From contig NZ_CANLMP010000011.1 of NCBI RefSeq assembly GCF_947492405.1, forward strand, positions 58,990-122,989: DNA of 64,000 nt, read 5' to 3'. This document shows, one piece after another, positions 36,154 through 45,650 of the stretch. The number at the start of each line of letters is the position of its first letter. The first letter of the stretch is position 1. The notes under the pieces are model-generated. The model saw only the letters and a list, made by a program, of their open reading frames with translations, was not told the DNA's origin and ran no database searches. The position numbers and the translations under genes were made by a program. Source of the DNA: an uncultured Aquimarina sp. (GTDB lineage: Bacteria; Bacteroidota; Bacteroidia; Flavobacteriales; Flavobacteriaceae).

Positions 36154-36275
36154 TATGTGAATTTACAATTTTTTAGAAAGTAGTTATTGTTTTTATATAA
36201 ACTTTAATTACATAGTTGTGGTAATCACCTGTAGCTTGTACATTTGTCAAAACAAAAAAAATAATCAATCAGTAT

Positions 36276-37664
36276 ATGACACTAATCAAATCAATTTCAG
36301 GTATTCGAGGAACTATCGGCGGAAAAGTAGGGGACAATCTTACTCCTATCGATGCTGTAAAATTTGCATCCGCTTATGGAAGCTGGCTAAAAGCAGAAAC
36401 CGGTAAAAATGCCCCAACAGTAGTGGTTGGAAGAGATGCACGTATTTCTGGAGCAATGATTCAACAACTTGTGATGAATGGTTTAGTAGGATTAGGAATA
36501 CATGTTGTAGATTTAGGATTGTCGACTACACCTACCGTAGAAGTAGCGGTTCCTATGGAAAAAGCAGATGGTGGAATTATATTAACAGCTAGCCATAATC
36601 CAAAACAATGGAATGCATTAAAATTATTAGATGGTAAAGGCGAATTTCTGAATGCTGAAAATGGTAAGAAGATTTTAGATATCGCAGAAAACGACGATTA
36701 TGATTTTGCCGAAGTTGACGATTTGGGCTCGATCAGTGTCAATGATACCTATATAGATAAGCATATCGAAGAAGTACTAAACCTAACCTTAGTAGATTCT
36801 GAAATTGTTAAGGAAGCCGGTTTCAAAGTGGTAGTGGATGCAGTTAATTCTACAGGTGGGATTGCAATTCCTAAATTGCTTAAAAAAATGGGAGTTGAGG
36901 TAGTAGAATTGTATTGCGAGCCAAATGGTCATTTTCCTCATAATCCAGAACCTCTTAAAGAACATTTAACTGATTTATCAGAACTGGTAGTGAAAGAAAA
37001 AGCTGATTTTGGGCTAACGGTCGATCCAGATGTGGATCGTCTTGCTTTTATGAGTGAGGATGGAGAAATGTTTGGAGAAGAATATACATTGGTTGCTTGT
37101 GCAGATTACGTACTTGGTAAAACGCCTGGCAATACTGTTTCTAATTTGTCATCTAGTAGAGCATTGAGAGATGTTACAGAAAAACATAATGGTACATATG
37201 AGGCTAGCGCAGTAGGAGAAGTTAACGTAGTCTCTTTGATGAAAGCTAACAACGCAGTGATTGGAGGAGAAGGAAATGGAGGGATTATATATCCTGAATT
37301 ACATTACGGAAGAGATTCTCTGGTTGGAGTAGCACTATTCTTAACTCATTTAGCAGAAAAAAAATGTAGTGTTAGCGAATTACGTAATAGTTACCCATCT
37401 TATTTTATGAGTAAAAATAAAATTCAGCTAACACCAGGATTAGATGTGGATGCGATTTTAGAAGGGTTTCATAACAAACATGCCTCAGAAGAAGTCAGCA
37501 CAGTAGATGGTGTAAAAGTTGATTTCAGCGATAGTTGGGTTCATCTTAGAAAAAGTAATACAGAACCGATTATTCGTATTTATACAGAAGCTTTAAGTCA
37601 GGAAAAAGCAGATCAATTAGCGAATGATACGATTACAACTTTAAAAGAAATAGCTGGAATCTAA
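36276..37664 (+). CDS. glmM: Phosphoglucosamine mutase
   Basis: 462 residues of the alpha-D-phosphohexomutase family. The phosphoserine motif TASHNPKQWNALK has Ser106, the metal loop is DPDVDR and the sugar-binding loop GEGNGGIIYPELHYGRDS. The GlmM assignment follows from the N-terminal LIKSISGIRGTIGGK pattern common in Bacteroidetes GlmM; a phosphomannomutase role is not excluded. GlmM makes glucosamine-1-phosphate for peptidoglycan and lipid A. The gene ends in a long inverted-repeat element. Confidence 0.88.
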   Translation: MTLIKSISGIRGTIGGKVGDNLTPIDAVKFASAYGSWLKAETGKNAPTVVVGRDARISGAMIQQLVMNGLVGLGIHVVDLGLSTTPTVEVAVPMEKADGGIILTASHNPKQWNALKLLDGKGEFLNAENGKKILDIAENDDYDFAEVDDLGSISVNDTYIDKHIEEVLNLTLVDSEIVKEAGFKVVVDAVNSTGGIAIPKLLKKMGVEVVELYCEPNGHFPHNPEPLKEHLTDLSELVVKEKADFGLTVDPDVDRLAFMSEDGEMFGEEYTLVACADYVLGKTPGNTVSNLSSSRALRDVTEKHNGTYEASAVGEVNVVSLMKANNAVIGGEGNGGIIYPELHYGRDSLVGVALFLTHLAEKKCSVSELRNSYPSYFMSKNKIQLTPGLDVDAILEGFHNKHASEEVSTVDGVKVDFSDSWVHLRKSNTEPIIRIYTEALSQEKADQLANDTITTLKEIAGI

Positions 37665-37671
37665 TAAAATA

Positions 37672-37814
37672 AAAATAGAGGCTGTCTAAAAAGTAGATTT
37701 CTCTGTCATTTAGAGCGGAGTCGAGAAATAACTACCCGTGGTTTTCAGTACATTTCGACTCCGCTCAATGTGACAGTATTGTATATATTCTACTTTTCGG
37801 ACAGCTTCTATTTT
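37672..37814. repeat. Long inverted-repeat element between convergent genes
   Basis: Outer arms of 26 bp (37672-37697 and 37789-37814, 23 of 26 matching, around GCTGTC..AAAAGTAGA) enclose inner arms built around GAGCGGAGTCGA and TCGACTCCGCTC with CTGTCA/TGACAG ends. The whole roughly 140 bp could fold into one long hairpin. It resembles dispersed non-autonomous repeats (MITE or REP types) and may also terminate both flanking genes. Confidence 0.7.
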
Positions 37815-37815
37815 G

Positions 37816-38715
37816 TTAATCTATAGTAGCATCTTTAGGAATTTCTGCGTGGCGATGTTTCCATCGTTTATGAGTCCATAGATAATATTCTGGTGCTTTA
37901 CGAATTTGTTCTTCGACCATACGTAAGTATGTTTTTATAATATAGAAATCTTCACAATTTTTAGCATTTTCTGTAATAGGAATGAACTTCGCTTGGTAAT
38001 AGCCCCTTTTTACCTTTTCTACGTGCAAATAAGCAACAGACATGTCCAATCTTTTTGCTAATACAGCACCTCCAACATGCGTTGGAACTTTTATACCCAT
38101 AAAATCTGTCCAGTATGTAGCTTTATCCAAACTTGGCGATTGATCTGATAAAAAGGCATATGAACAAAGCTTACCATTTACTTTATCTCTGGTGATCTCT
38201 TTCATGGCTTTATAGCTAGGAATAAGTCGTGCATTATAGCGCTGTCTAATTCGATGTACGAGTTGATCAAAGTATTTGTTTTTAATTTGTTTGTAAACAC
38301 CAACTGTAGGAAAATCAATTAATAATTGTGTTACGGTGGACCATTCATAACTCGCGTAATGAGTCATCAAAACTACAATACTCTTATTTTTAGCTTCTAA
38401 TTGTTTAAGTGTTTCAATATCAATAATTTTAAATCGGTCTAAAAGGTCTTCATCACTTATGGAAATAGATTTTATCATTTCTAAAAACATATCACACATA
38501 TGTTTATAAAAAGCTTTACGGATCCTATTGATATCTTGTCGGGACTTCTCCGGAAAAACAAGAACTAGATTTTCTGTCACTGATTTTCTTCGATACCTAA
38601 CTAAATGGTATACAAAAACATACACACAAGTAGAAAACATATAAAATAAACGCCAGGGTAATTTTGATATAATCCACAAAATTGGATATACCAAGCGATA
38701 TATCAATAATTGCAT
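37816..38715 (-). CDS. Lysophospholipid/lipid A acyltransferase, copy 1
   Basis: 299 residues of the LpxL/HtrB-like LABLAT family. An N-terminal membrane anchor (LVYPILWIISKLPWRLFYMFS) is followed by the HX4E motif, H119 and E124 in THYASYEW. It transfers acyl chains to lipid A precursors or related lipids on the inner membrane's cytosolic face. It is a tandem duplicate of the next gene (77 bp apart) with the same motif positions. Specificity cannot be deduced. Confidence 0.88.
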   Translation of the reverse strand: MQLLIYRLVYPILWIISKLPWRLFYMFSTCVYVFVYHLVRYRRKSVTENLVLVFPEKSRQDINRIRKAFYKHMCDMFLEMIKSISISDEDLLDRFKIIDIETLKQLEAKNKSIVVLMTHYASYEWSTVTQLLIDFPTVGVYKQIKNKYFDQLVHRIRQRYNARLIPSYKAMKEITRDKVNGKLCSYAFLSDQSPSLDKATYWTDFMGIKVPTHVGGAVLAKRLDMSVAYLHVEKVKRGYYQAKFIPITENAKNCEDFYIIKTYLRMVEEQIRKAPEYYLWTHKRWKHRHAEIPKDATID

Positions 38716-38792
38716 TGTATTAATTTAGGCGTACAAATATAAAATTATTTAATGGCCTAAAATCTTAGTGTAATCTTAAAAAAGTAATAAAG

Positions 38793-39698
38793 TTAAGCGA
38801 TTACAGCATCTTTTGGAGGTTGTGCATTACGATGTTTCCAACGCTTATGTGTCCATAAATAGTTTTCAGGTTTTTGTTGTATTTGCGCTTCTAGTAATTG
38901 TGTAAACTTTTTTGTTATAGTATATTCTTCTTCGTTTTTTGGATCTTCAGAAATAGGAACTAAAGTAGCCTGATAATACCCTCTTTTTATCTTTTCCACA
39001 TGAAGATAAAATATGCTAAGACCTAACCTTCTGGAAAGTACTTCTCCTCCTACAAAAGCAGGAACTTTTATTCCCATAAAATCTGTCCAAAATGTAGCGT
39101 TGTTAAGTTTAGGAGACTGATCTGAGATTAAACCATATAAACTAAGTTCTGGGTTTTCTTTTCTTTGATCCATAGTCATTTCTCTAAAAACCTTAGCGCT
39201 TGGTATTAATCTAGAATTAAACCTTCCCCGGATACGGTGAACTAATTTATCAAAATATTTGTTTTTGATAGGTTTGTAAATACCTACACATCTAAATTTA
39301 CTAATTAGATCTATAGAATTGGTCCATTCATAACTATTATAATGCCCCATCATAGTAATGAAACTTTTGTTTTTGTTCTCTAACGTTACCAAAGCATCTA
39401 GGTTGGTTACGTGAAAACGCTCTATGATATCTTTTTCACTAATAGATAAAGACTTTATCATTTCCAGAAACATATCGCACATATGCTTATATGAGGCTTT
39501 TCGGATACGATTGATTTCTTTTGCTTCTTTATTAGGAAAAGCTAAGTTTAAGTTTTCTGTCACTGTTTTTCTTCTATACCTAATAATATGATAAACCAAT
39601 ATATATGTAAAGGTTGAGAACATATAAAATAATCGCCAAGGTAGTTTAGATATCATCCAAAGTAAAGGATATACAAGGCTATAAATTACTAATTGCAT
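38793..39698 (-). CDS. Lysophospholipid/lipid A acyltransferase, copy 2
   Basis: 301 residues, aligned almost end to end with the neighbouring copy, including the identical KLPWRLFYMFST anchor, H119/E124 in GHYNSYEW, and the TDFMGIKVP segment. It is upstream of copy 1 in the same transcript. Differences concentrate in the middle (residues 100-180), suggesting diverged acyl-chain or acceptor specificity. Two late acyltransferases would fit a multi-acyl lipid A. Confidence 0.88.
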   Translation of the reverse strand: MQLVIYSLVYPLLWMISKLPWRLFYMFSTFTYILVYHIIRYRRKTVTENLNLAFPNKEAKEINRIRKASYKHMCDMFLEMIKSLSISEKDIIERFHVTNLDALVTLENKNKSFITMMGHYNSYEWTNSIDLISKFRCVGIYKPIKNKYFDKLVHRIRGRFNSRLIPSAKVFREMTMDQRKENPELSLYGLISDQSPKLNNATFWTDFMGIKVPAFVGGEVLSRRLGLSIFYLHVEKIKRGYYQATLVPISEDPKNEEEYTITKKFTQLLEAQIQQKPENYLWTHKRWKHRNAQPPKDAVIA

Positions 39699-39834
39699 TG
39701 AATTCTATTTAAGCGGCTAAAGGTAATATTTTTTCATATAGTATAAAGAAAATATAGAGTAAGCTTATTTCAGGTTAAAATCGCGCTTTTTTAGGTTGAA
39801 ATATGTATTATATTTGAACGACAAAAAATTGTAT

Positions 39835-40494
39835 ATGCTAAATCTTGATGTTGTTGTCATTGTTATTATACTGGCAAATGTTCTTATTTCATTAAAGGGG
39901 TTGAATGATTTTTCTTTTTTTGAACGCTATAAGTTTAATATAGGAGGAATTAGAAGGGGAGAGCAGTTACGTATGCTTGCTTCTGGTTTTTTGCATGTAG
40001 ATATGATGCATTTGTTTTTTAATATGTTTACGCTATATTTCTTTGCTCCAGATGTTATTGAGAATTTAGGTAATGTTCAGTTTCTAATTATTTATTTTGG
40101 GAGTTTATTATTGGGTAATTTGTTTTCTTTATTCTTTCATAAAGACGAATACCATTATAGTGCGGTTGGTGCTAGTGGAGCCGTTTCGGGAGTTTTGTAT
40201 TCATCTATTTTAATTTTCCCTGAGAAGAAATTATATTTTGCTTTTTTGCCTTTCGAAAACTTTGGAATTAAAGGTTATTTATTTGGAGTAGCGTATTTGT
40301 TGTATTCTATTTACGGCATGAAAAGCAAAACAGGGAATATTGGTCACGATGCTCATTTTGGTGGAGCAGTTGGAGGCTATATAATAACCCTGATATTTGC
40401 ACCTTTTCTGTTTAAAGAAAATTTACTTATGATAGGATTGCTTGCAATTCCTATCATTATTTTATTTGTGATGCAACGATTAGGTAAACTTTAG
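39835..40494 (+). CDS. Rhomboid family intramembrane serine protease
   Basis: About 219 residues from ATG 39835; a TTG at 39796 would add 13 residues but lacks the expected membrane start. Six or so transmembrane helices. Catalytic Ser115 lies in GASGAVSG and His174 in HDAHFGGAVGG; HLFFNMF (His59, Asn63) supplies the oxyanion side. It cleaves membrane proteins inside the bilayer; the substrate is unknown. A -7-like TATATTTG (39809-39816) lies just upstream, but without a good -33 TTG. Confidence 0.92.
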   Translation: MLNLDVVVIVIILANVLISLKGLNDFSFFERYKFNIGGIRRGEQLRMLASGFLHVDMMHLFFNMFTLYFFAPDVIENLGNVQFLIIYFGSLLLGNLFSLFFHKDEYHYSAVGASGAVSGVLYSSILIFPEKKLYFAFLPFENFGIKGYLFGVAYLLYSIYGMKSKTGNIGHDAHFGGAVGGYIITLIFAPFLFKENLLMIGLLAIPIIILFVMQRLGKL

Positions 40495-40499
40495 ATATA

Positions 40500-40528
40500 A
40501 AAAAAGACCCGATAATCGGATCTTTTTT
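40500..40528. terminator. Bidirectional terminator between convergent genes
   Basis: Stem AAAAAAGA-CCGA/TCGG-TCTTTTTT with one internal mismatch and loop TAA lies between the rhomboid gene and the TlpA-like gene. Usable on both strands. Confidence 0.85.
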
Positions 40529-40547
40529 AATTTTTTATAGATAAAAT

Positions 40548-41669
40548 TTATAAAGATTTCTCTCCTAATAATTCTGAAATTTTAGTTTCTAATGCCGGTC
40601 CTCTTAAGTTTTTTGCAATAACATTTCCTTTTTCGTCCAATATGAAGGTAGCAGGAATTGATCTTACACCGTATGCTTTAGCAATTGGATCTTGCCAGAA
40701 TTTTAAATGCGATACATGATTCCACTCTAAATTATCTTGACTGATCGCTTTTGTCCAATGGTCCTTATTTCTATCTAAAGAGACACCTATAATATTTAGG
40801 CCTTTATCATGATATTTATTATATACTCTCACTACATTTGGATTTTCTGCTCTACAAGGTTTGCACCATGATGCCCAAAAATCGATAATTGTAATTTTGC
40901 CCATTGATTCTTTTAGAGAAACTACTTTTCCTTCTGGATTAGGAGCAGAAAAATCTTCAGCTTCACTACCGATATCAATTTTACCAATCGATGCGGTAAT
41001 CAATCGATCAAGATTTTTACCTAAACGAGATGTTTTAAGACTATCTTCTACAGTTGCGTATATTTTCTTTATTTGTTTAGCAGGAGTTGCTTTAAGATTT
41101 AAAAGATCTGTAAGTGCCATAACGGCCACTAAAGAATTAGGATTATTTTCAGCAATCTCTTTTCGGAAATTGTTTTCCTTTTTTAATGTCTCCTGTAATT
41201 GAGCAGATATTTGCGCAGCTTTATCTGTTTCCTTTAATTTAGAAGCTATTTGAAATTGATTGCTAAGTTCTTGTTTTTCCTTTCCAAAAGCATTCATTTT
41301 CTTTAAATAGGAAAAGAACAATTGGTTTTCTGAACCACCTTTAATAATAGAAGATCGCAAACTATCTTTGTAAATAGTCATTTGGATAGGGTTGTTTTCT
41401 GCTAAAAACAAAACATTTTGAGGAACTCCATTAAAGGTTAGATAATTAAAGTCATTACTTTCTACAACAGGTAATGAAATTTTAAATTTACCGTTTTTAA
41501 TTGTGGCAGAATCAATAATAGTAGGTCGGTTAGACTGATTTATAGCATTGACATATACCGTCATTCCATCTTCAAACCCTTTTGTTTCCGCAGAAATTGA
41601 ATAACCTTTCTCTTCTTTTTCACATGCTACTGATAACAATATAAGTGCGAGCAGTACTATTTTTTTCAT
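40548..41669 (-). CDS. TlpA-type thiol-disulfide oxidoreductase lipoprotein
   Basis: 373 residues. Lipobox LSVACEK (Cys16), then a DUF4369-type beta domain (about 22-115), a helical linker rich in charged residues (120-225), and a thioredoxin fold with the redox pair Cys269-Cys272 in WASWCKPC. Such Bacteroidetes proteins sit in the periplasm, anchored to a membrane, and probably reduce disulfides or serve cytochrome maturation or respond to redox stress. The partner is unknown. Confidence 0.9.
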   Translation of the reverse strand: MKKIVLLALILLSVACEKEEKGYSISAETKGFEDGMTVYVNAINQSNRPTIIDSATIKNGKFKISLPVVESNDFNYLTFNGVPQNVLFLAENNPIQMTIYKDSLRSSIIKGGSENQLFFSYLKKMNAFGKEKQELSNQFQIASKLKETDKAAQISAQLQETLKKENNFRKEIAENNPNSLVAVMALTDLLNLKATPAKQIKKIYATVEDSLKTSRLGKNLDRLITASIGKIDIGSEAEDFSAPNPEGKVVSLKESMGKITIIDFWASWCKPCRAENPNVVRVYNKYHDKGLNIIGVSLDRNKDHWTKAISQDNLEWNHVSHLKFWQDPIAKAYGVRSIPATFILDEKGNVIAKNLRGPALETKISELLGEKSL

Positions 41670-42048
41670 TCTTGTATTTTTTTGATCCGTAAAAATATAT
41701 AATAAGAACCTTAAACACTAAAAATTAACTTTTAAATATAGGTAAATGTTAATTTTTTATTGTTTACAGAAAAACAATGAATTTAACATGGTCTATAGTG
41801 TAACGAAATCCATACTATCTAAGTCTAATTAGTAGTGTTATGAATACAAAATGGGGGTTTTGTCTGAATTTATTAAGAATAGAACAATATTTTTGATTTT
41901 TTCTGTCCTAGTTCCTTTAGAATATTCGACTTAATAATAAGCAACCTAAAAAGATTACTATAACGTAATAGATTAATTAATTGTTAATACTATAATTAGG
42001 TGTCAAAGTTTTGTATTATTTTTGTTTAACTACCATAAATAAACCGTT
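41670..42048. other. Intergenic region, AT-rich
   Basis: 379 bp between the divergent TlpA-like and GAF-protein genes. It contains a small ATTGTTT/AAACAAT hairpin near 41760 and a -7-like TATTTTTG at 42017-42024, 25 bp ahead of the GAF gene start; no -33 TTG at normal spacing is seen. No RNA gene or open frame is evident. Confidence 0.4.
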
Positions 42049-44415
42049 ATGAAGGTATTGGAGCATGATTTTCCGTTAGATATTAGGATAAGCTTCTCTT
42101 TATTCTTTGATCAATATAGAGAGTTTTTGAATAGCGATAATAAATTGCTGCGTGATCGTGCTGAAAGTATTTTACAGATAGCGGCAGAGTATCCTGAATT
42201 AGAAGAAGGAATTACTACAGAAGAAAGAGTCCAGGAGTTATTACCTCAGATAGAATTAGTTTTAGAAGATTCTTTTGCTCAGATTTTACAGAAGAATGAA
42301 ATAAAAATAGCTACAATACCCTTTAATAATACAGTTGTAAAATCTACTCAGCGATATAAAAACATTATAAAAGCAGCTGGTTATGATTTTGAGCCTCAGA
42401 TTAAAAATTTAGATGAGGATCATTATTTTATAATGGGATGCAGTATTATTTTGAGTCAATATTATGGATATAAAATTGATTTCAGAAGACCGTTTTTTTA
42501 TGACATTCCTGATGCGGCTGGAATCATACGACATTATAGAATTTTATACAATGGAGATTTTATTGAGGTGATCAAAACTGATAAGGCAACAGATATTACA
42601 GAGGAAGATGTTGCAGTATTGATTGATAATTTTGATAATGTAGAAATTTGGAAAGAAAAGTTTCCACCCAATAGTTGGATGTTCAAAGGAATTGTTATTG
42701 CCAATCTTTTTGATGTTACAACAGACTTTGCTTTATCCGAGTTTAAAACGAGTTTATTAAAGTATGATAAAAAGCAAGGAGACTTTATAGGTAGTTTTCA
42801 GGATATATTTAGAGGTGTATTTAATCTTCCAGAAATCAAAGTTGGTTTTTCTAATTACAACGAAGAAGAACGTGTTTTAGAAAGAGTTCCGTTTAAGACT
42901 ATTGATAGTTACATTTTATATGATGAGTATTCAGATTGTTGTGAAACAGCTTTGTGTAAAGGTACTTATTACTCTATGTTCGAAAAATCTGAACCTTTTG
43001 CAATTTCGAATATAGATAAAATGCATAAAGCCTATCCCGAAGAGCTTATGTATACTAATTTGGTTAAACAAAATATAAAAAGCGCAATTATTGCTCCCAT
43101 AGAGAATGATGGAAAGTTGTTAGGAGTTTTAGAAATTGTTTCACCAAATATTCAGGAGCTAAATAGTATTAATGCGAATAAGCTTCAGGATATCATGCCA
43201 TATTTGGTAGATTCTGTATTAAGATCTAAGGCGAAAGCTGAAGATGAATTAGAATTGGTAATTCAGCAAGAATGTACGTCCATACACCCTAGTGTATATT
43301 GGAAATTTAGACAGGAAGCAAAACGTTTCATGCGGGCTAAAGTCGAAGAAAATCCAGTTTCTTTTAGAGAAGTAGTATTCGAAGATGTATATCCATTGTT
43401 TGGACAGATAGATATTAAAGGTTCGTCTGATGCGAGAAATAGTTCTGTGCAAAAAGACTTAGTATTACAACTTAAATCAATTGCGAAAGTCATTAATAAG
43501 GTAATAGAATTAGATCCTTTACCTATATATGAAGAAATTAAATTTAGAATTAATAATTATATAAATTTAGTTACTGATCGTCTTCAGGTAGATAGTGAGC
43601 AAAAGATTTTGGATTTTATTAAGAATGAAATCAAACCATTGTTTAAACACCTTAAAGGTACTAATGTATCATTAGAAGGTTTAATTAATCAATATAATAA
43701 CTCACTAGATAAAAGTAGTAAAACATTATATAAACATCGTAAAGCTTATGATGAGTCAGTGATGTTGATTAATAAGAAGATGGCAGCTTTATTGGATAAA
43801 AAACAAGAGGAGGCTCAAAAAATGTATCCTCACTATTTCGAAAGATTCAAGACTGATGGTGTAGAACATAACTTATATATAGGTGAATCCATTACTAAGC
43901 AGAATAGTTTTAATAAAATATACTTATATAATCTAAGGTTGTGGCAATTGCAGGTGATGTGCGAAATGGAGAATGAGTATTATCAACTTAAAAAAGATCT
44001 TCCTGTAGCACTTGATGTAGCTTCTATGGTTTTAGTATTTAATGCTTCCTTGTCGGTGAGATTTAGGATGGATGAAAAACGATTTGATGTAGATGGTACA
44101 TATAATGCACGATATGAGGTAGTAAAGAAAAGAGTAGATAAAGCAAAAATTAAAGGAACTGATCAGCGTATTACAGAGAAAGGAAAGTTAGTAGTTGTAT
44201 ATTCTCAACGTTCGGATGAAATAGAATATATAAAGTATATCAACTTCTTGCAGTCTAAGAATTATCTTGAAGATGAAATAGAGATAGTAGAGCTAGATGA
44301 TCTACAAGGCGTTACAGGTCTTAAAGCTTTAAGAGTAAATATTCTCTATAACAAAAATAAAGAAGACCAAGAATATTATACCTATGATGACCTAATGAAA
44401 GAGATAAATAAATAA
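42049..44415 (+). CDS. Large GAF-domain protein of unknown function
   Basis: 788 residues, cytosolic. The N-terminal 280 residues are helical and not recognised (PLDIRISFSLFFDQYREFL at the start). A GAF-like domain follows at about 285-395 (SAIIAPIENDGKLLGVLEIV), and then a long mostly helical region with basic segments up to the C-terminus. No histidine kinase, cyclase or DNA-binding domain is seen. GAF domains bind small ligands such as cyclic nucleotides. It is convergent with the HD-PycTM gene (6 bp between stops), so a signalling link is possible but unproven. Confidence 0.65.
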   Translation: MKVLEHDFPLDIRISFSLFFDQYREFLNSDNKLLRDRAESILQIAAEYPELEEGITTEERVQELLPQIELVLEDSFAQILQKNEIKIATIPFNNTVVKSTQRYKNIIKAAGYDFEPQIKNLDEDHYFIMGCSIILSQYYGYKIDFRRPFFYDIPDAAGIIRHYRILYNGDFIEVIKTDKATDITEEDVAVLIDNFDNVEIWKEKFPPNSWMFKGIVIANLFDVTTDFALSEFKTSLLKYDKKQGDFIGSFQDIFRGVFNLPEIKVGFSNYNEEERVLERVPFKTIDSYILYDEYSDCCETALCKGTYYSMFEKSEPFAISNIDKMHKAYPEELMYTNLVKQNIKSAIIAPIENDGKLLGVLEIVSPNIQELNSINANKLQDIMPYLVDSVLRSKAKAEDELELVIQQECTSIHPSVYWKFRQEAKRFMRAKVEENPVSFREVVFEDVYPLFGQIDIKGSSDARNSSVQKDLVLQLKSIAKVINKVIELDPLPIYEEIKFRINNYINLVTDRLQVDSEQKILDFIKNEIKPLFKHLKGTNVSLEGLINQYNNSLDKSSKTLYKHRKAYDESVMLINKKMAALLDKKQEEAQKMYPHYFERFKTDGVEHNLYIGESITKQNSFNKIYLYNLRLWQLQVMCEMENEYYQLKKDLPVALDVASMVLVFNASLSVRFRMDEKRFDVDGTYNARYEVVKKRVDKAKIKGTDQRITEKGKLVVVYSQRSDEIEYIKYINFLQSKNYLEDEIEIVELDDLQGVTGLKALRVNILYNKNKEDQEYYTYDDLMKEINK

Positions 44416-44421
44416 TTTATC

Positions 44422-45597
44422 TTACTGCAAGGTATTGAAGGCTATTACAAAAGAAATAGAAGAGGTAATAAAACCAATCATAAAAACAGTGTACGTAATA
44501 CGAAGTATTTTATATTTTCTATGAAGTACTTTACCTAAAAAATACAAATCTTTTATCATAGTATCATAAATATACTCTTTATCATCCATAAGCTCATGCA
44601 TAGCCCATTTATACTCATTTAAGGGCATTTTATGAAAATTACCAAAGAATAATAAGTTAACTTTTTTCTCTTCGATTTCCTTACGAGTAAATTCACCACC
44701 TGTTACATTTGGCCTTGTCGCCAATACAGATAGTAGCATAGAAGCAATACTAAAAATAATAAATATTAGAGTAGGATAAATAAGATATTGGTTAGAAGGA
44801 TTATCTAATTTAGGAATTAAATTAGATAACGCTAGTGATATGATAATAGCATTTACAGATAAAAGAATATTGGCTTTTGTATCGGCAATGTCACTTAATT
44901 TTAAATGATTTCGTAAAGTAACTCTAAACAAAGTTTGAATTCCTTTTTCAGGGCTTTCCTCTTTTACTAATTTTTTAAGTTTTTCTTTTTTCTTTTTTTT
45001 CTTTAAAGCTGCTTGTTCATTTAAAATTTTCAAAAGATGTTTTTCTTTTTTTGGTTGCCAATTTTTAATGGCATATTCGGTATAGAACTTATGCTTATTC
45101 TGTAGAAAATCGATATTAATTTTTAACCAGTCCGTATTACTGTAGCTTTCATTACAATTTAGTTCAAATTCCTGTCGTAAGAATTCACTGGTTTCTTCGA
45201 AATATTCTTTTGCTAAATGTGAAGCATCGGCATCTCTAATAACTTCTTCTAATAAATTAGTTGGCTGATGTTCCATTTTGGTAGCCATTATTAGTGAAGA
45301 AATTTTATCAATAATTTCTTCAGAAACATTTTGCTCTTTTAGAAAAACTGTAGAAATGCGAACACTATGTTCCTCGTGATTATCAATACTTTCCGAGTAA
45401 CCCGTATCATGAAGCAAAGCTGTTAATAATAATGCTTGTGCATCTTCTTCAGAAATAGTAGTGTTGTCAATAATTTCTTTTGTACTTTTAAATACTCTTT
45501 TGGTATGAGTATAATTATGATAGATACAAGTTTCAGGAAGCTTTTTTGCAAAAAGATTAGAAACGAAATTATCAGTTTTTTCAACTAGGGTTTCCAT
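44422..45597 (-). CDS. HD-domain protein with Pycsar-effector-type membrane domain
   Basis: 391 residues. The N-terminal HD phosphohydrolase domain has H27/H31 (YHNYTHTKRV), H63-D64 (LLHDTGYS) and D122/D124. A lysine-rich linker (199-212) leads to a DUF5706/PycTM-type domain: LRNHLKLSDIADTKANIL, then transmembrane helices near 243-261, 270-293 and 363-388. PycTM proteins are membrane-disrupting effectors of Pycsar (cCMP/cUMP) anti-phage systems. The usual pyrimidine cyclase gene is not adjacent. It may instead be a housekeeping HD-membrane protein that shares the effector domain. Confidence 0.8.
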   Translation of the reverse strand: METLVEKTDNFVSNLFAKKLPETCIYHNYTHTKRVFKSTKEIIDNTTISEEDAQALLLTALLHDTGYSESIDNHEEHSVRISTVFLKEQNVSEEIIDKISSLIMATKMEHQPTNLLEEVIRDADASHLAKEYFEETSEFLRQEFELNCNESYSNTDWLKINIDFLQNKHKFYTEYAIKNWQPKKEKHLLKILNEQAALKKKKKKEKLKKLVKEESPEKGIQTLFRVTLRNHLKLSDIADTKANILLSVNAIIISLALSNLIPKLDNPSNQYLIYPTLIFIIFSIASMLLSVLATRPNVTGGEFTRKEIEEKKVNLLFFGNFHKMPLNEYKWAMHELMDDKEYIYDTMIKDLYFLGKVLHRKYKILRITYTVFMIGFITSSISFVIAFNTLQ

Positions 45598-45650
45598 ATT
45601 ATAATTTTTCAGTAACCAAAATAATTAAAAAAAAATGAATGCACCCTTTT

